From contig NZ_GG666045.1 of assembly GCF_000156575.1 (NCBI RefSeq), positions 152,918 through 216,917 of the forward strand: a stretch of DNA of 64,000 bases, in the 5' to 3' direction. Source of the stretch: Anaerococcus lactolyticus ATCC 51172 (GTDB taxonomy: Bacteria; Bacillota; Clostridia; Tissierellales; Peptoniphilaceae). This document shows, in pieces, positions 17,534 through 26,241 of this stretch (positions are counted from its first letter, which is position 1; each line of letters begins with the position of its first letter). Both the position numbers and the translations under genes were made by a program. Below the pieces are notes generated by a model, which was not told where the DNA came from, ran no database searches, and worked only from the letters and a program-made list of their open reading frames with translations.

Positions 17534-19414
17534 ATGATAGACTACAACGAGTCTTTAAAATTAGAAAAAATAAATGAGAGTGACTTGATAGGAAAATATA
17601 ATCATTTATCCTGGGTTACACCTGGCAGCCTTGTAGATATATTAAGACAACTTAAACCATCTTTTAGGAATGAAGGAAAAGCAAATGATTTAAGATACCT
17701 GGTATATGATTTAGGTGATGGTTACGCACTTATAGAAGGTAGTGTTGGAGATTATAGGAAGCAAATACCACCTCTACCTCTTGATATTCAAAGTATTTTA
17801 GATAAAAGCCTTGAACAAGAAATTAATAAAGTTTTTAAAAATAAAAACAGTGATCCAAAAATCAACGAATTAAGAATTAAATTTCATGCCAATCTTCTAG
17901 TGAGTGAACTTAAAAAAGTTATGAGTAAAGAGTTTAAATCCAAGGAAGAATTTAAAGATAGCAAAGAATATTTTGATTATTTAGACACAGAATATAGCAA
18001 AATAGATAGAGATATCAATGAAAATATTAGTGTAAAAAAACTAACAGTTCAAGACATTGAAGACTATTTCATAGATGAATACGGAAACACAAGAGAAGAA
18101 AGTTATAAAAGTATTTTAAACGATTATCTAGATTCTAAAGAAATAGGAGTTGCTTATTACGAGTCTGACAATGGTGTATCTATTCAAAGTAAATTTTCCT
18201 TAGATACACGTGAGCTTATACAATATATAAATGGTGTTGAGATAGAAAGAGAATTTGCCGGTGATGTTTTTTTAAGTTATACACCTAGCTATGATGATTT
18301 AGTACGTGTAGACGTTTCAGATAAAGCTCTAAAAGAAATTGGACTAACCTATGACTCTTACAACGAATTAACTTTTATCGATGAAAATAAAGTTTTATTA
18401 AATTCTATAATAGAAGAATTTGAAAATCAGGTGATGTTAGAAGCTGACGGAAAGCCAAATGGTGGTAAAAGTTTCAATGATGAAACATATAAAGATTTCT
18501 ATGAAGAGTTAGAGTTACATTTTGACATAGACAAGATGACAATTCAAGAATTTAATAAAGAGCTTAGTAAGTGTGGATTAAAGCTTCCACAAAACATATA
18601 CGAAAAATATATTGAGAATAAAGAGGACGTAGAGATGACAAAAGATGTAAAAGATTTAGCTATTAAGTTTTCTAACAAAGATGTTCATGAATATAAAACT
18701 AAAGATGTTTTTGATAACAATAAGGAAATTGTTAAATTCAGGATAAAATTTCCAGAGGAGAGCGACTACAAAAACTTTTCGTTAGATACAAAAATTGCTC
18801 CAAGAGTAAACGATGATGGTCTAACATCATATATGTATATTAGTCCAGAGTTTGAATATAGAGCTATAGCACCAGGCTTATCTAAAGACGGAGCTATTGA
18901 TTGGGAAAATAAAAAAGAAATAAAAATATCGGGTTCTGATCTCCAAAGAGAATTTAATAAAGGAAAAGAAAGGCTAGAAAAACTTTCTGATGAAATTAAA
19001 AAGAATGATGTATTTATAAAATTTTTAAATACAAGTGTAAATGAATATAAAGTAAATGACTTATATTATGATCAGGGAGAACATAGTAAATTCAGGATAA
19101 GATTTCCTGAAGAAAGTCAATATAAAGATTTTTCAATAGATACAAAAATCAAGCCTATAAAAAACAAAGACAACCAAACATCGTATATCTATATAGATAA
19201 GGATTATGATTACAAAATAATAGCACCAGGTATAGATGAAAACAAAAAACTTAATTGGGAAGATAAATCGGTAATAAAAGTTAAAGGATCTGAATTAAAA
19301 TTTGAATTTGATAAAGGTCTTGATCGTTTAAATGAAATTTCATCTCAAAAAGTTTCTGATGAAAAAATAGAAAACAACGTAAAAGAAATTGGTAAAGATA
19401 ATCGAAAAAGGTAA
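17534..19414 (+). CDS. Long ICE protein with tandem C-terminal domain
   Basis: A 626-residue soluble protein. Two copies of a domain of about 100 residues lie in tandem at roughly 384-488 and 501-603. Each contains KFRI(K/R)FPEES, YK(N/D)FS(L/I)DTKI, TSY(M/I)YI, IAPG and an F-x-KG-x-(E/D)RL end. The N-terminal half (for example HLSWVTPGSLVDILRQLKPS) is unrelated to these copies and is unrecognised. The architecture resembles large polyvalent proteins carried by conjugative elements, which are thought to protect incoming DNA, but I cannot name a domain. A terminator follows directly. Confidence 0.65.
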   Translation: MIDYNESLKLEKINESDLIGKYNHLSWVTPGSLVDILRQLKPSFRNEGKANDLRYLVYDLGDGYALIEGSVGDYRKQIPPLPLDIQSILDKSLEQEINKVFKNKNSDPKINELRIKFHANLLVSELKKVMSKEFKSKEEFKDSKEYFDYLDTEYSKIDRDINENISVKKLTVQDIEDYFIDEYGNTREESYKSILNDYLDSKEIGVAYYESDNGVSIQSKFSLDTRELIQYINGVEIEREFAGDVFLSYTPSYDDLVRVDVSDKALKEIGLTYDSYNELTFIDENKVLLNSIIEEFENQVMLEADGKPNGGKSFNDETYKDFYEELELHFDIDKMTIQEFNKELSKCGLKLPQNIYEKYIENKEDVEMTKDVKDLAIKFSNKDVHEYKTKDVFDNNKEIVKFRIKFPEESDYKNFSLDTKIAPRVNDDGLTSYMYISPEFEYRAIAPGLSKDGAIDWENKKEIKISGSDLQREFNKGKERLEKLSDEIKKNDVFIKFLNTSVNEYKVNDLYYDQGEHSKFRIRFPEESQYKDFSIDTKIKPIKNKDNQTSYIYIDKDYDYKIIAPGIDENKKLNWEDKSVIKVKGSELKFEFDKGLDRLNEISSQKVSDEKIENNVKEIGKDNRKR

Positions 19415-19418
19415 AAGA

Positions 19419-19445
19419 TAGCTCCCTATTGGGAGCTAATTTTTG
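19419..19445 (+). terminator. Rho-independent terminator
   Basis: TAGCTCCC and GGGAGCTA form an 8-bp stem with a four-base TATT loop, followed by ATTTTT. It stands between the tandem-domain gene and the DUF4116-like gene and contributes part of the leader of the latter. Confidence 0.85.
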
Positions 19446-19455
19446 AGGAGTTACT

Positions 19456-20601
19456 ATGACTAGAGTTAGTGCAAGTGTAGATAAAGAAATATTTGAAAAG
19501 ATGATAGGCAGCATTAAACGTGAAAATGCTGAACTTAGAAGAAGTGATGATGAAAATAAAAAAAGGATAGAGGAACTCAAAAAAATTATCGATGAAACTA
19601 AAGATAAATGTGAGTACCTGGAAAACTTAAATAGTGTATATAAGCAAAAAATTGAAGAATTAAATAATAAAGCTGTGAGCAATAATTCAGATAGTCTTTT
19701 AGAAAAAATAAAAAGCAAAACAGAAATTAGCTTTATTATTGATAATAAAATAAGTGATAATAATAAGTTTGAAGAAATATTTAGCAATTTAATAAGTAAA
19801 GAAAATATAACACCAAGTGACTTAAGGCATTTTATAACAGAACAGGAAAAATATAAAAACTATATTTTTAACTTTAGCGAAGATCAGATAGTAAAAATAT
19901 TTAAGAAGAAAGTAGAAGCAGCTGATACAGTTTTAGAAATGATGAATACAGAAGCAAGAGGAAGTGTTGAGCTTGCTGAATTAATGTCATTACAAAAAGT
20001 TAGCCAAGGTTTGAAATATTTTGATGAGTCTGTAAAACAAAATCTCAAAATATGTAAAAGTTTTGTTGAGAGTGATATAAGTAATTTTAAGTATGTCGAC
20101 TTAGATACAGAGAGTTATTACGATCTTTTCTTTAATGAGTTTGAAAAGAATCCTAAAATTTTGATTTATCTTAACGAGGAAATAAAAAATAATCCTGAAA
20201 AGTTTGTTTATAACGATGAAGATGAAACTAAAAAAATATCATACGAGAGAAAAATAAACTTAAAGATTTTTCCGTATCTCATACTGTGCTTAGGCGATAG
20301 GGTGGCAGAAAAATATTCTTTAACAGAAAAAGTTCTTATAGACCATGGTGAGATAATAAAATATTTACCAGAGTCATTAAGAAATGACGAAAGGTATATT
20401 TTAGCTGCATTAAAATCTTATCCTGAATTAATCTTAAATGTAAGGGAAGACTTAAGATCAGATAGACGATTTTTGTTAGAAGCCTTAAAGCAAAATCCAA
20501 AAATCAAAAATATTATTCAGGTAGATATTACAGAAGATGAGTTACGAAAAGAAAATAATTATAAGTTGTCAAAATCTTTTTTAGAAAAAATTTTTAAATA
20601 A
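19456..20601 (+). CDS. Coiled-coil protein with DUF4116-like C-terminal repeats
   Basis: A 381-residue protein. The N-terminal 75 residues are a charged coiled coil (AELRRSDDENKKRIEELKK and onward). The C-terminal part has repeating units of the DUF4116 kind: YLPESLRNDERYILAALKSY followed by NVREDLRSDRRFLLEALKQN, each pairing a D-R/E-hydrophobic helix with a short strand. DUF4116 repeats are common in protist and giant-virus proteins and occasional in bacteria; their role is unknown. It starts after a terminator with GAGGAG before the ATG. Confidence 0.65.
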   Translation: MTRVSASVDKEIFEKMIGSIKRENAELRRSDDENKKRIEELKKIIDETKDKCEYLENLNSVYKQKIEELNNKAVSNNSDSLLEKIKSKTEISFIIDNKISDNNKFEEIFSNLISKENITPSDLRHFITEQEKYKNYIFNFSEDQIVKIFKKKVEAADTVLEMMNTEARGSVELAELMSLQKVSQGLKYFDESVKQNLKICKSFVESDISNFKYVDLDTESYYDLFFNEFEKNPKILIYLNEEIKNNPEKFVYNDEDETKKISYERKINLKIFPYLILCLGDRVAEKYSLTEKVLIDHGEIIKYLPESLRNDERYILAALKSYPELILNVREDLRSDRRFLLEALKQNPKIKNIIQVDITEDELRKENNYKLSKSFLEKIFK

Positions 20602-20645
20602 GATTGCAACCAGACTTCTAATAATTAGCGAAGAAAGGGAATTTT

Positions 20646-20818
20646 ATGATAGAAAAAATAGTGGGTTCGGGAGATTTTCTCCTGATTAATCAGCATTTAT
20701 GCTGCAAGTGCAAACATTCAAAAATACAAAAAAGTTGCTTTTTTGTCCCCAGTTTGCGTATCTTGTCAAGGACAGATTAACAAGATGTCCTTGTTTCAAA
20801 AAAATAGAAAATTTATAA
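20646..20818 (+). pseudogene. Short Cys-rich zinc-ribbon-like frame interrupted at a T run
   Basis: ATG 20646 has GAAAGGGA before it. The zero frame gives 44 residues and stops at 20778-20780. It contains LCCKCKHSKIQKSCFF. If the ribosome slips back one base, or one T is added, at the six T run (20739-20744), the frame continues as CPQFAYLVKDRLTRCPCFK to a stop at 20816-20818. That restores a second C-x-x-C (CFFC) and gives about 57 residues. It could be a decayed gene or a programmed frameshift; chance is also possible. Confidence 0.4.
20760..20793 (+). repeat. Interleaved inverted repeats (pseudoknot-like)
   Basis: ATCTTGT (20760-20766) pairs with ACAAGAT (20780-20786). CAAGGACA (20767-20774) pairs with TGTCCTTG (20786-20793). 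The order A-B-A'-B' means that the two helices either form a pseudoknot or exclude each other. They share one base. As DNA they could also be relaxosome binding sites. Confidence 0.65.
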
Positions 20819-20830
20819 AAAAGAATTAAC

Positions 20831-20995
20831 AAGTCTGATCATTTATGATTAGTCTTGTATTTAAAAAGTTAGAAAGTTAAAAAATATTATTCGTAGCTAT
20901 TTTGCAAAACGATTTATATTTTTAGAGAAGAAAATTCAGAAAACAGAAAATTTAAAAATAAAAATATATAAGTCTGATCATTTATGATTAGTCTT
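20831..20995 (+). repeat. Two copies of a 26-base near-palindrome, 139 bases apart
   Basis: AAGTCTGATCAT followed by TTATGATTAGTCTT occurs at 20831-20856 and identically at 20970-20995. Each copy can form a 12-bp hairpin with one mismatch and one wobble around TT. AT-rich flanks (GAAAATTTA and similar) are also shared upstream of both copies. They may be accessory-protein sites of the transfer origin or duplicated terminators. Confidence 0.8.
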
Positions 20996-21074
20996 ATAGT
21001 TGTAAAAGTTTAAAAATTAAAAACACATATCATATCTAATTATAAAATGATTTGTGTTGGAAGAAGGAATAGAT

Positions 21075-21368
21075 ATGTATAAGAGAAAAACATTTATGTT
21101 AGATCAAAACCTGTCTAATAAAATTAGAAATGTAACAAAGAAAACAAAAAATTATACTGAATCGGATTTGATTAACGATGCAATCAAATACTACTTTGAA
21201 AATGATAAAGAAAGTTTAGTTGTAGAAAAATTAGATCTAATAATTTATCACCTAGATAATCTTGATGATGGAGATACAGAAATAAAAAATATACTTCAAG
21301 ATTGTTATAAGGAAATGGGAAAAGTTATAGATATTCTTGAAGAAAGGAAAAATTTTAATTGCCAATAG
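21075..21368 (+). CDS. Small ribbon-helix-helix-like relaxase accessory protein
   Basis: A 97-residue protein. I chose ATG 21075 because AAGGA stands seven bases before it; a GTG at 21054 would add seven residues but lacks a site. The N-terminus (KRKTFMLDQNLSNKIRNVT, then YTESDLINDAIKYYF) has the strand-helix-helix pattern of RHH DNA-binding proteins such as MobC-type relaxosome factors. The C-terminus is an amphipathic helix. It overlaps the relaxase start by ten bases and follows the candidate oriT. Confidence 0.7.
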   Translation: MYKRKTFMLDQNLSNKIRNVTKKTKNYTESDLINDAIKYYFENDKESLVVEKLDLIIYHLDNLDDGDTEIKNILQDCYKEMGKVIDILEERKNFNCQ

Positions 21369-22996
21369 TAAAATTAGTAAGCGTAGTTCACGATGGCTCT
21401 AAAAGAATTGCAGAAAAAGCAACATCGAATTTAATCGAATATAATTACGATGTTCAAAAAAGACCACCTTCTGGTGTGGTAAATCTTTTAGATTATGCTG
21501 ATAACAAAAATAAAAATTTTGATAATGAAGAATTTATATCTACAATAAATGGATTATCTAAAAATAAAAATATTGCAAAAAAACAATTGATGATGACAAG
21601 AGCGAACAGACTTTGGGAAAAAAATAAACACGATCCGAAACCTAAAAAAAATTCACGATTTTTATATCACTTTGTCGTGTCTTTTAATAAATATGATACA
21701 GAAAAGTTTAGTTGGGAGCAGCTTCATAAATTTTCTGAACAAGTCGCAAAGGAAATTTGTGGATCAGAATATCAATCATATCTTTCATCTCATTTGCCAT
21801 CGAGCGATGAGAGCAACGATTATTTTCATACTCATATAGTAATCAATGCCTATTCAAAAAAATATAAAGGCAACAAGCTACATATACCAGAAGGTTATGT
21901 AGAAAAATTAATATCAAAAACAAATAAGCTTGCGAATGTTTTTGGTTATTCAGAAGTGTCAGAACCTGAAATGATTAACAGAATGAAAAAAGATAAGAGC
22001 TGGTATGAACACAAAAAATATAAAAACAACGATTCTTGGAAAGAAGAATTAAAAAAAGATTTATACTATGTAAGGAATAATTCAAAAGACATTTATGATT
22101 ATATAGAAAAAGTAGAGAAGCTTGGATATAAAGTCAGATACAAAAATTCAAATACTGGAAAAGAATATAAGACCATTTCATATAGTCCAAGAAAGGATCA
22201 GACGGAAGCAAAAGCTGTGAGAGGGAAAACATTAGGTTATGAATTTACTAAAATAGGATTGCAAGAATTCTTTTCTTTAAGTTTAGAAGAAAGAAAAGAA
22301 TACGAGAAGAAAAAAATAAAAGATGAACTATCTAAAATTAAAAATGAAGAAGAAAAGATGAGAACTTTAAATGATAAAATTTTTAATAAGATAATGTATG
22401 CTGGTGAGCTAAGGAAAATAAAAAAATATGATAAAAATAAAAATGAAAAAACAAAGTTAGAAATTGATTTGGAGTTAGAAGCAAATTATTTAAAAGAAAA
22501 AGAAATTGAGAGCAGCAATTATATTAAAGACCTATATCATACTTTGAATTTTGTATCTATGTTAAAGATAAAAAGTTATGATGAATTAAATGAGAAGATA
22601 AAGGAAAAAGATGAATTGTTTGAAAAATTATTTAAAGAAAGAAATGAATTAAAAAAAACTCTTGAAGAATATAATCTGTATCTAGAATATTTTGATTTTG
22701 CAAAACAAGAAGGGAAATTAAAATATGCTGAGTCAAAATCGAATATAACTTTTGAAGATCTGAAAACTGAAAAAGAACTTTTAGAAAAACAAATCATAAC
22801 TTTAAATAAAAAAATTGATAATTTAAAAGTGTATTCTAAGGATTTATTAAAGTCAAAAAAATTCTATGATAGCAAAGGAACATTACATGAGCATAAGGCA
22901 GCACAAATGAGTTGGATTGAAAGAGAGGAAAAGAAAGTTGCTAAAATTAATGTTAAAAAAGAAATATTAGATAAAGAACAAATGAATAGAGGATAG
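21359..22996 (+). CDS. Relaxase/mobilisation nickase, MobP-like
   Basis: A 545-residue relaxase that would nick oriT and pilot the strand. The start is TTG 21359 with GAAAGGAAA upstream. The N-terminal domain contains YHFVVSFNKYD and the metal-binding motif DYFHTHIVINAYSKKY (histidines near residues 156 and 158), the pattern of MobP/MobA-type enzymes. The likely catalytic tyrosine is not certain by eye. From about residue 300 the protein is a long charged coiled coil. It is translationally coupled to the RHH-like gene, with the transglycosylase gene three bases downstream. Confidence 0.82.
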   Translation: MPIVKLVSVVHDGSKRIAEKATSNLIEYNYDVQKRPPSGVVNLLDYADNKNKNFDNEEFISTINGLSKNKNIAKKQLMMTRANRLWEKNKHDPKPKKNSRFLYHFVVSFNKYDTEKFSWEQLHKFSEQVAKEICGSEYQSYLSSHLPSSDESNDYFHTHIVINAYSKKYKGNKLHIPEGYVEKLISKTNKLANVFGYSEVSEPEMINRMKKDKSWYEHKKYKNNDSWKEELKKDLYYVRNNSKDIYDYIEKVEKLGYKVRYKNSNTGKEYKTISYSPRKDQTEAKAVRGKTLGYEFTKIGLQEFFSLSLEERKEYEKKKIKDELSKIKNEEEKMRTLNDKIFNKIMYAGELRKIKKYDKNKNEKTKLEIDLELEANYLKEKEIESSNYIKDLYHTLNFVSMLKIKSYDELNEKIKEKDELFEKLFKERNELKKTLEEYNLYLEYFDFAKQEGKLKYAESKSNITFEDLKTEKELLEKQIITLNKKIDNLKVYSKDLLKSKKFYDSKGTLHEHKAAQMSWIEREEKKVAKINVKKEILDKEQMNRG

Positions 22997-22999
22997 GTA

Positions 23000-25225
23000 A
23001 TGATAAAAGTTAATAAAAGATATGTAAATAGGAATAGGGTTAATAAAGAAAAAACTAAGATCGAGAGAGAAATCGACGATAATAATAATTTTAAAACTAC
23101 TGAAAAAAATGAAAAAATATCTAATGAAGATGTTAAAAATAAAAACGAAGAAAAAAGTTTTAAAAAAGTAGAAAATAGATATATTAATAAAAATAAAAAA
23201 AATAAAGAAACTAATAATGTAGAAGCTACAGCTTTTAAAGTCGATGACAATGAAAGAAAAAATTATTTTGATAAAGGATATTACGCTGGAAAGTATGTCG
23301 ACAAGAAGATTAAAGCATCTGCAAAGGGAGCAATTAAGTTTGTTAATAGAGAACTGATGAATGAATCAAGATCTGATGAAAGTTTAAAAATTGTTCAGGA
23401 TTACGCCTACTATGGAAGAATGTATGGTGGATTAGCAAAAAATATTGGAGTTGAAGCAGCAGTTGCTGGAGTGAACAAAATAAAGACTGCTCCCTTGATC
23501 ACACCAAAAGGTTTTCTAAAAGGGGATATAAGGATAGATACCAGGTCTATAAATCAAAGACTTAATGACTTAAGCAATAAAGGGTTTAACAGAGTCTTTG
23601 GTTTAGAAAATTCTAATATTGAATTTTTTAAAAATAACAAATATAAAAATTTAAAAAATATTATTAGTACGGATTCTCCTGGAAAAAAGTTTACTAATAA
23701 AAAAATATGGAATGAATACTTGAAAGAAAAAGGACTTGATAAATCAAATCTTAGAAAATATAAGCTTATATCCAAGACAAAATATAACGTAAGTTTTGCA
23801 AAGTTGTTGTATGCTGACAAAGAATTTCTTTTAAATAACATTGAAAGGAGAAATTATGCTAAAACTATTAGAAAGTTTAATAAAATCAAGACCAGAAGAA
23901 TAAAAATCAAAAATTCAAGTAAGCAGGGCATAAAAGATTATGGAAGAAAAATAATAAGGGACTTAAAAAAAGATAGCAACAACCTAGCATTAAGTGGTTT
24001 AGGCGAATCTGTTGATATTCATAGAAACTACTATAAGGCAGGAAAAGCACTTATCTATAAACCAGGAAAAAATATAACTATAAAAACAAGTAAGCAGCTT
24101 ATTAAAGGGGTTAAAAATAGAGATAAAATTAAAAGTAGTTTTAAATTAATCAAAAGCAAGTCTGTTAAAGGATATAAGAGCCTTGCAAAAACGTATGGTA
24201 GATATAGACGTTTATATAAATCTAATGGTTTGGGAGCAGTCATAAAGGACATAAGCAAAAACACCATCGTACGAGCTTTTAATCTACTAAAAAAACTGAT
24301 GATAGGTATATGGCAAGCTATGAAAGCAATTTTAGCAATGATGCTAGGAGCTGGATTTTTTGCAATGATAACTATTGGTTTAATTATGGCTGTTACTATC
24401 GTTCTGGGTAATAACAGGTCAATGCCATTGACAGATATTCAAAATGAATCTAATGTATACCAGGGAGAAGGTGTCGATCTTTCAAAAAAGAATTATGGAG
24501 AAGACATCAAAAAACATTTTGATTATATTAGAGAATTAACAAAAGAATTAGATGAGAAGTATAGGAGTGAAGCTGATATTGTAAACTATTTACAAAATCC
24601 TGATAATGCCAAGGCTATTTTATCTTTAATTTCAGTAGAAAATGACAATGATCTATCTGATAAAAATAAAGATAAGATATATAAAGCAATAGACAATTAT
24701 CACGAAAAAAGTCATAAAATAGATCGAGTATATTTCATTACACATAAGGTTGGAGAAACTACAGTAGTTCTTAAATGCTATGATATAAAAACTGACGAAC
24801 TTCCAAGTGACATCGTAAAAGTTGCTAATCCTTATACAAGACTAGACAAAGAGTCAGTATCAAGTGGTACATCTTCAAGTTCAAATGGCAGCATCCATAA
24901 TCATCTTAGTAATCCTGAAGCATCAGGTAGTGTTAAAAATGATTTTGATTCTGTTGTAAAAGAATTAAGAGTTAGTGATGTAGAGAAAAAACATTGGGAG
25001 TATATTATTAGTAAAGAATCAGGCTGGAATCCAAGTGCAAGAAATCCGTCATCAGGAGCATATGGATTAGGTCAAGCTTATCCACCTGAAAAAATGAAAA
25101 GTTATGGTGAAGATTGGCAAACAAATCCCAAGACTCAATTACTATGGATGCACGATTATATGATAAATAGGTATGGCTCTATAACAAAAGCTTATAACTA
25201 TTGGATCAAAAACCATTGGTATTAA
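23000..25225 (+). CDS. Membrane-anchored conjugation protein with C-terminal lytic transglycosylase domain
   Basis: A 741-residue protein. The first 430 residues are very basic and cytosolic. One hydrophobic segment (about 433-460, IWQAMKAILAMMLGAGFFAM and following) follows, then an extracellular part. The end holds an SLT/lysozyme-like fold: YIISKESGWNPSARNPSSGAYGLGQ, with the catalytic Glu near 672, and LLWMHDYMINRYGS. It would open peptidoglycan for the conjugation channel, as VirB1 or CwlT does. The peptidase half of CwlT-type enzymes is absent here and is probably supplied by the next gene. Confidence 0.85.
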   Translation: MIKVNKRYVNRNRVNKEKTKIEREIDDNNNFKTTEKNEKISNEDVKNKNEEKSFKKVENRYINKNKKNKETNNVEATAFKVDDNERKNYFDKGYYAGKYVDKKIKASAKGAIKFVNRELMNESRSDESLKIVQDYAYYGRMYGGLAKNIGVEAAVAGVNKIKTAPLITPKGFLKGDIRIDTRSINQRLNDLSNKGFNRVFGLENSNIEFFKNNKYKNLKNIISTDSPGKKFTNKKIWNEYLKEKGLDKSNLRKYKLISKTKYNVSFAKLLYADKEFLLNNIERRNYAKTIRKFNKIKTRRIKIKNSSKQGIKDYGRKIIRDLKKDSNNLALSGLGESVDIHRNYYKAGKALIYKPGKNITIKTSKQLIKGVKNRDKIKSSFKLIKSKSVKGYKSLAKTYGRYRRLYKSNGLGAVIKDISKNTIVRAFNLLKKLMIGIWQAMKAILAMMLGAGFFAMITIGLIMAVTIVLGNNRSMPLTDIQNESNVYQGEGVDLSKKNYGEDIKKHFDYIRELTKELDEKYRSEADIVNYLQNPDNAKAILSLISVENDNDLSDKNKDKIYKAIDNYHEKSHKIDRVYFITHKVGETTVVLKCYDIKTDELPSDIVKVANPYTRLDKESVSSGTSSSSNGSIHNHLSNPEASGSVKNDFDSVVKELRVSDVEKKHWEYIISKESGWNPSARNPSSGAYGLGQAYPPEKMKSYGEDWQTNPKTQLLWMHDYMINRYGSITKAYNYWIKNHWY

Positions 25226-25243
25226 TTTTTTTTACAAGAGCTT

Positions 25244-25298
25244 TGTCATATTATGATAAAATAAATAAATTTAAACAACAAAATATCAAAAAATGATA
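25244..25298 (+). promoter_or_regulatory. Operator pair before the C39-like peptidase gene
   Basis: TGTCATATTATGATA (25244-25258) and TATCAAAAAATGATA (25284-25298) match the palindromic word found at 15830, 15871 and 16540. The first keeps both half-sites but for one base. The second overlaps the start of the ribosome site for ATG 25311. This puts the peptidase under the same proposed control as the acidic proteins and separates it from the relaxase operon. Confidence 0.6.
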
Positions 25299-25310
25299 AA
25301 AGGAGAAAAG

Positions 25311-26138
25311 ATGAAAAAGAGCAAAATATTTATGATTGCAAGTTTCATAGCAATAACTAGTATTTTTAATGTTACAGAAATAAAAGCAGACGAGCAGTGG
25401 ACGTTTGAAGGTTGGAATGGAGATACAGTATCTAATGCAGAAGATATGTTTGATAATGAGTGGAAATTTCAATATCCTATTTTAGAAGGAGTCGAAGATC
25501 AAGAGCCTATACCTAATCAATCTGACTCTAGCATACCAGGTGCAAATTTTTCTGGAATAGGAATGCAAGATATTGCAAACATTGTTGGTGGATCAGGTGG
25601 AATGGGGTATGTTAATTTCAATGGTAAAACATACGCTTATTGGAATCAAGGCGACTTTGGAGGAAATATACAAAGAGTAGGTTGTGGACCAACTTCATTA
25701 GCTATACTCTTGTCAAACTTAACTGGCAAGAGTGTAAATCCAAGAAAAGTTTGGGACGAAGCTGTAAGACTAGGTGTTACAGGTACAAGCTATGGAAGTG
25801 ATGGTAACGGACTTGCAAGAATGCTAGAATCATATCTAGGAAGTCAAGGATATACAGTTAGAAGAACTTTAGATTATAATGAAGCAAGAAGACATTTGAG
25901 TAATGGTGGAATGGCTCTAGGAAATGTCGGTGGAAGGGATTATTACTCAAATCCACCAAGAAAAATAGGAAGCTGGTTTAATTTTAATGCAGGACACTTT
26001 GTAGCTTATGCTGGAGCTGATAGTAATGGTAATGTATTCACTCTTGACCCTGGCTGGCGAGAGAGGACTGGATTGGTAGACAAGGGTATGGTTCAAAGTG
26101 CCACAAAAGCATATTTCTTGATAGAAAAAAAGAAATGA
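25311..26138 (+). CDS. Secreted C39-like cysteine peptidase
   Basis: A 275-residue exported protein. ATG 25311 has AAAAGGAGAAAAG directly upstream; an earlier ATG at 25293 lies in the operator. Residues 1-25 are a signal peptide (basic start, hydrophobic core, cut after IKA). The C-terminal domain has RVGCGPTSLAI with the nucleophilic Cys, GHFVAYAG with the His, and VFTLDPGW with the Asp of the papain-like triad. It resembles Peptidase_C39_2. Beside the transglycosylase it probably cuts peptidoglycan cross-links during mating. Confidence 0.82.
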   Translation: MKKSKIFMIASFIAITSIFNVTEIKADEQWTFEGWNGDTVSNAEDMFDNEWKFQYPILEGVEDQEPIPNQSDSSIPGANFSGIGMQDIANIVGGSGGMGYVNFNGKTYAYWNQGDFGGNIQRVGCGPTSLAILLSNLTGKSVNPRKVWDEAVRLGVTGTSYGSDGNGLARMLESYLGSQGYTVRRTLDYNEARRHLSNGGMALGNVGGRDYYSNPPRKIGSWFNFNAGHFVAYAGADSNGNVFTLDPGWRERTGLVDKGMVQSATKAYFLIEKKK

Positions 26139-26155
26139 ATGTAATTATATGTTTT

Positions 26156-26241
26156 AAAAAATAAAATGCCTTAAATCGCAAAATATGAAGATTGCATTTA
26201 GCTTAAAATCGACTTTTGTTTAGTGTTTTACCCACATAAGT
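26156..26241 (+). repeat. Dispersed ICE repeat, copy 3, CRISPR-leader-like
   Basis: Begins AAAAATAAAATGCCTTAAA and runs into the first repeat of the mini-array. It is nearly identical to 15290-15375. It lacks the AGGTAT palindrome of the other two copies. The part before 26225 is AT-rich and directly abuts the first 28-base repeat, where a CRISPR leader would be. Confidence 0.8.

Larger units (their letters stand above)
20602..21053 (+). other. Structured gap, candidate oriT region
   Basis: A 450-base stretch directly before the relaxase accessory and relaxase genes, the usual place of oriT. It contains CAGCAT-TT-ATGCTG at about 20691-20704. It also contains two interleaved inverted repeats at 20760-20793 and two copies of a near-palindromic 26-base element (20831 and 20970). 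No nic-site consensus was identified by eye. It also carries a short Cys-rich reading frame. The oriT call rests on location and repeats only. Confidence 0.5.
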
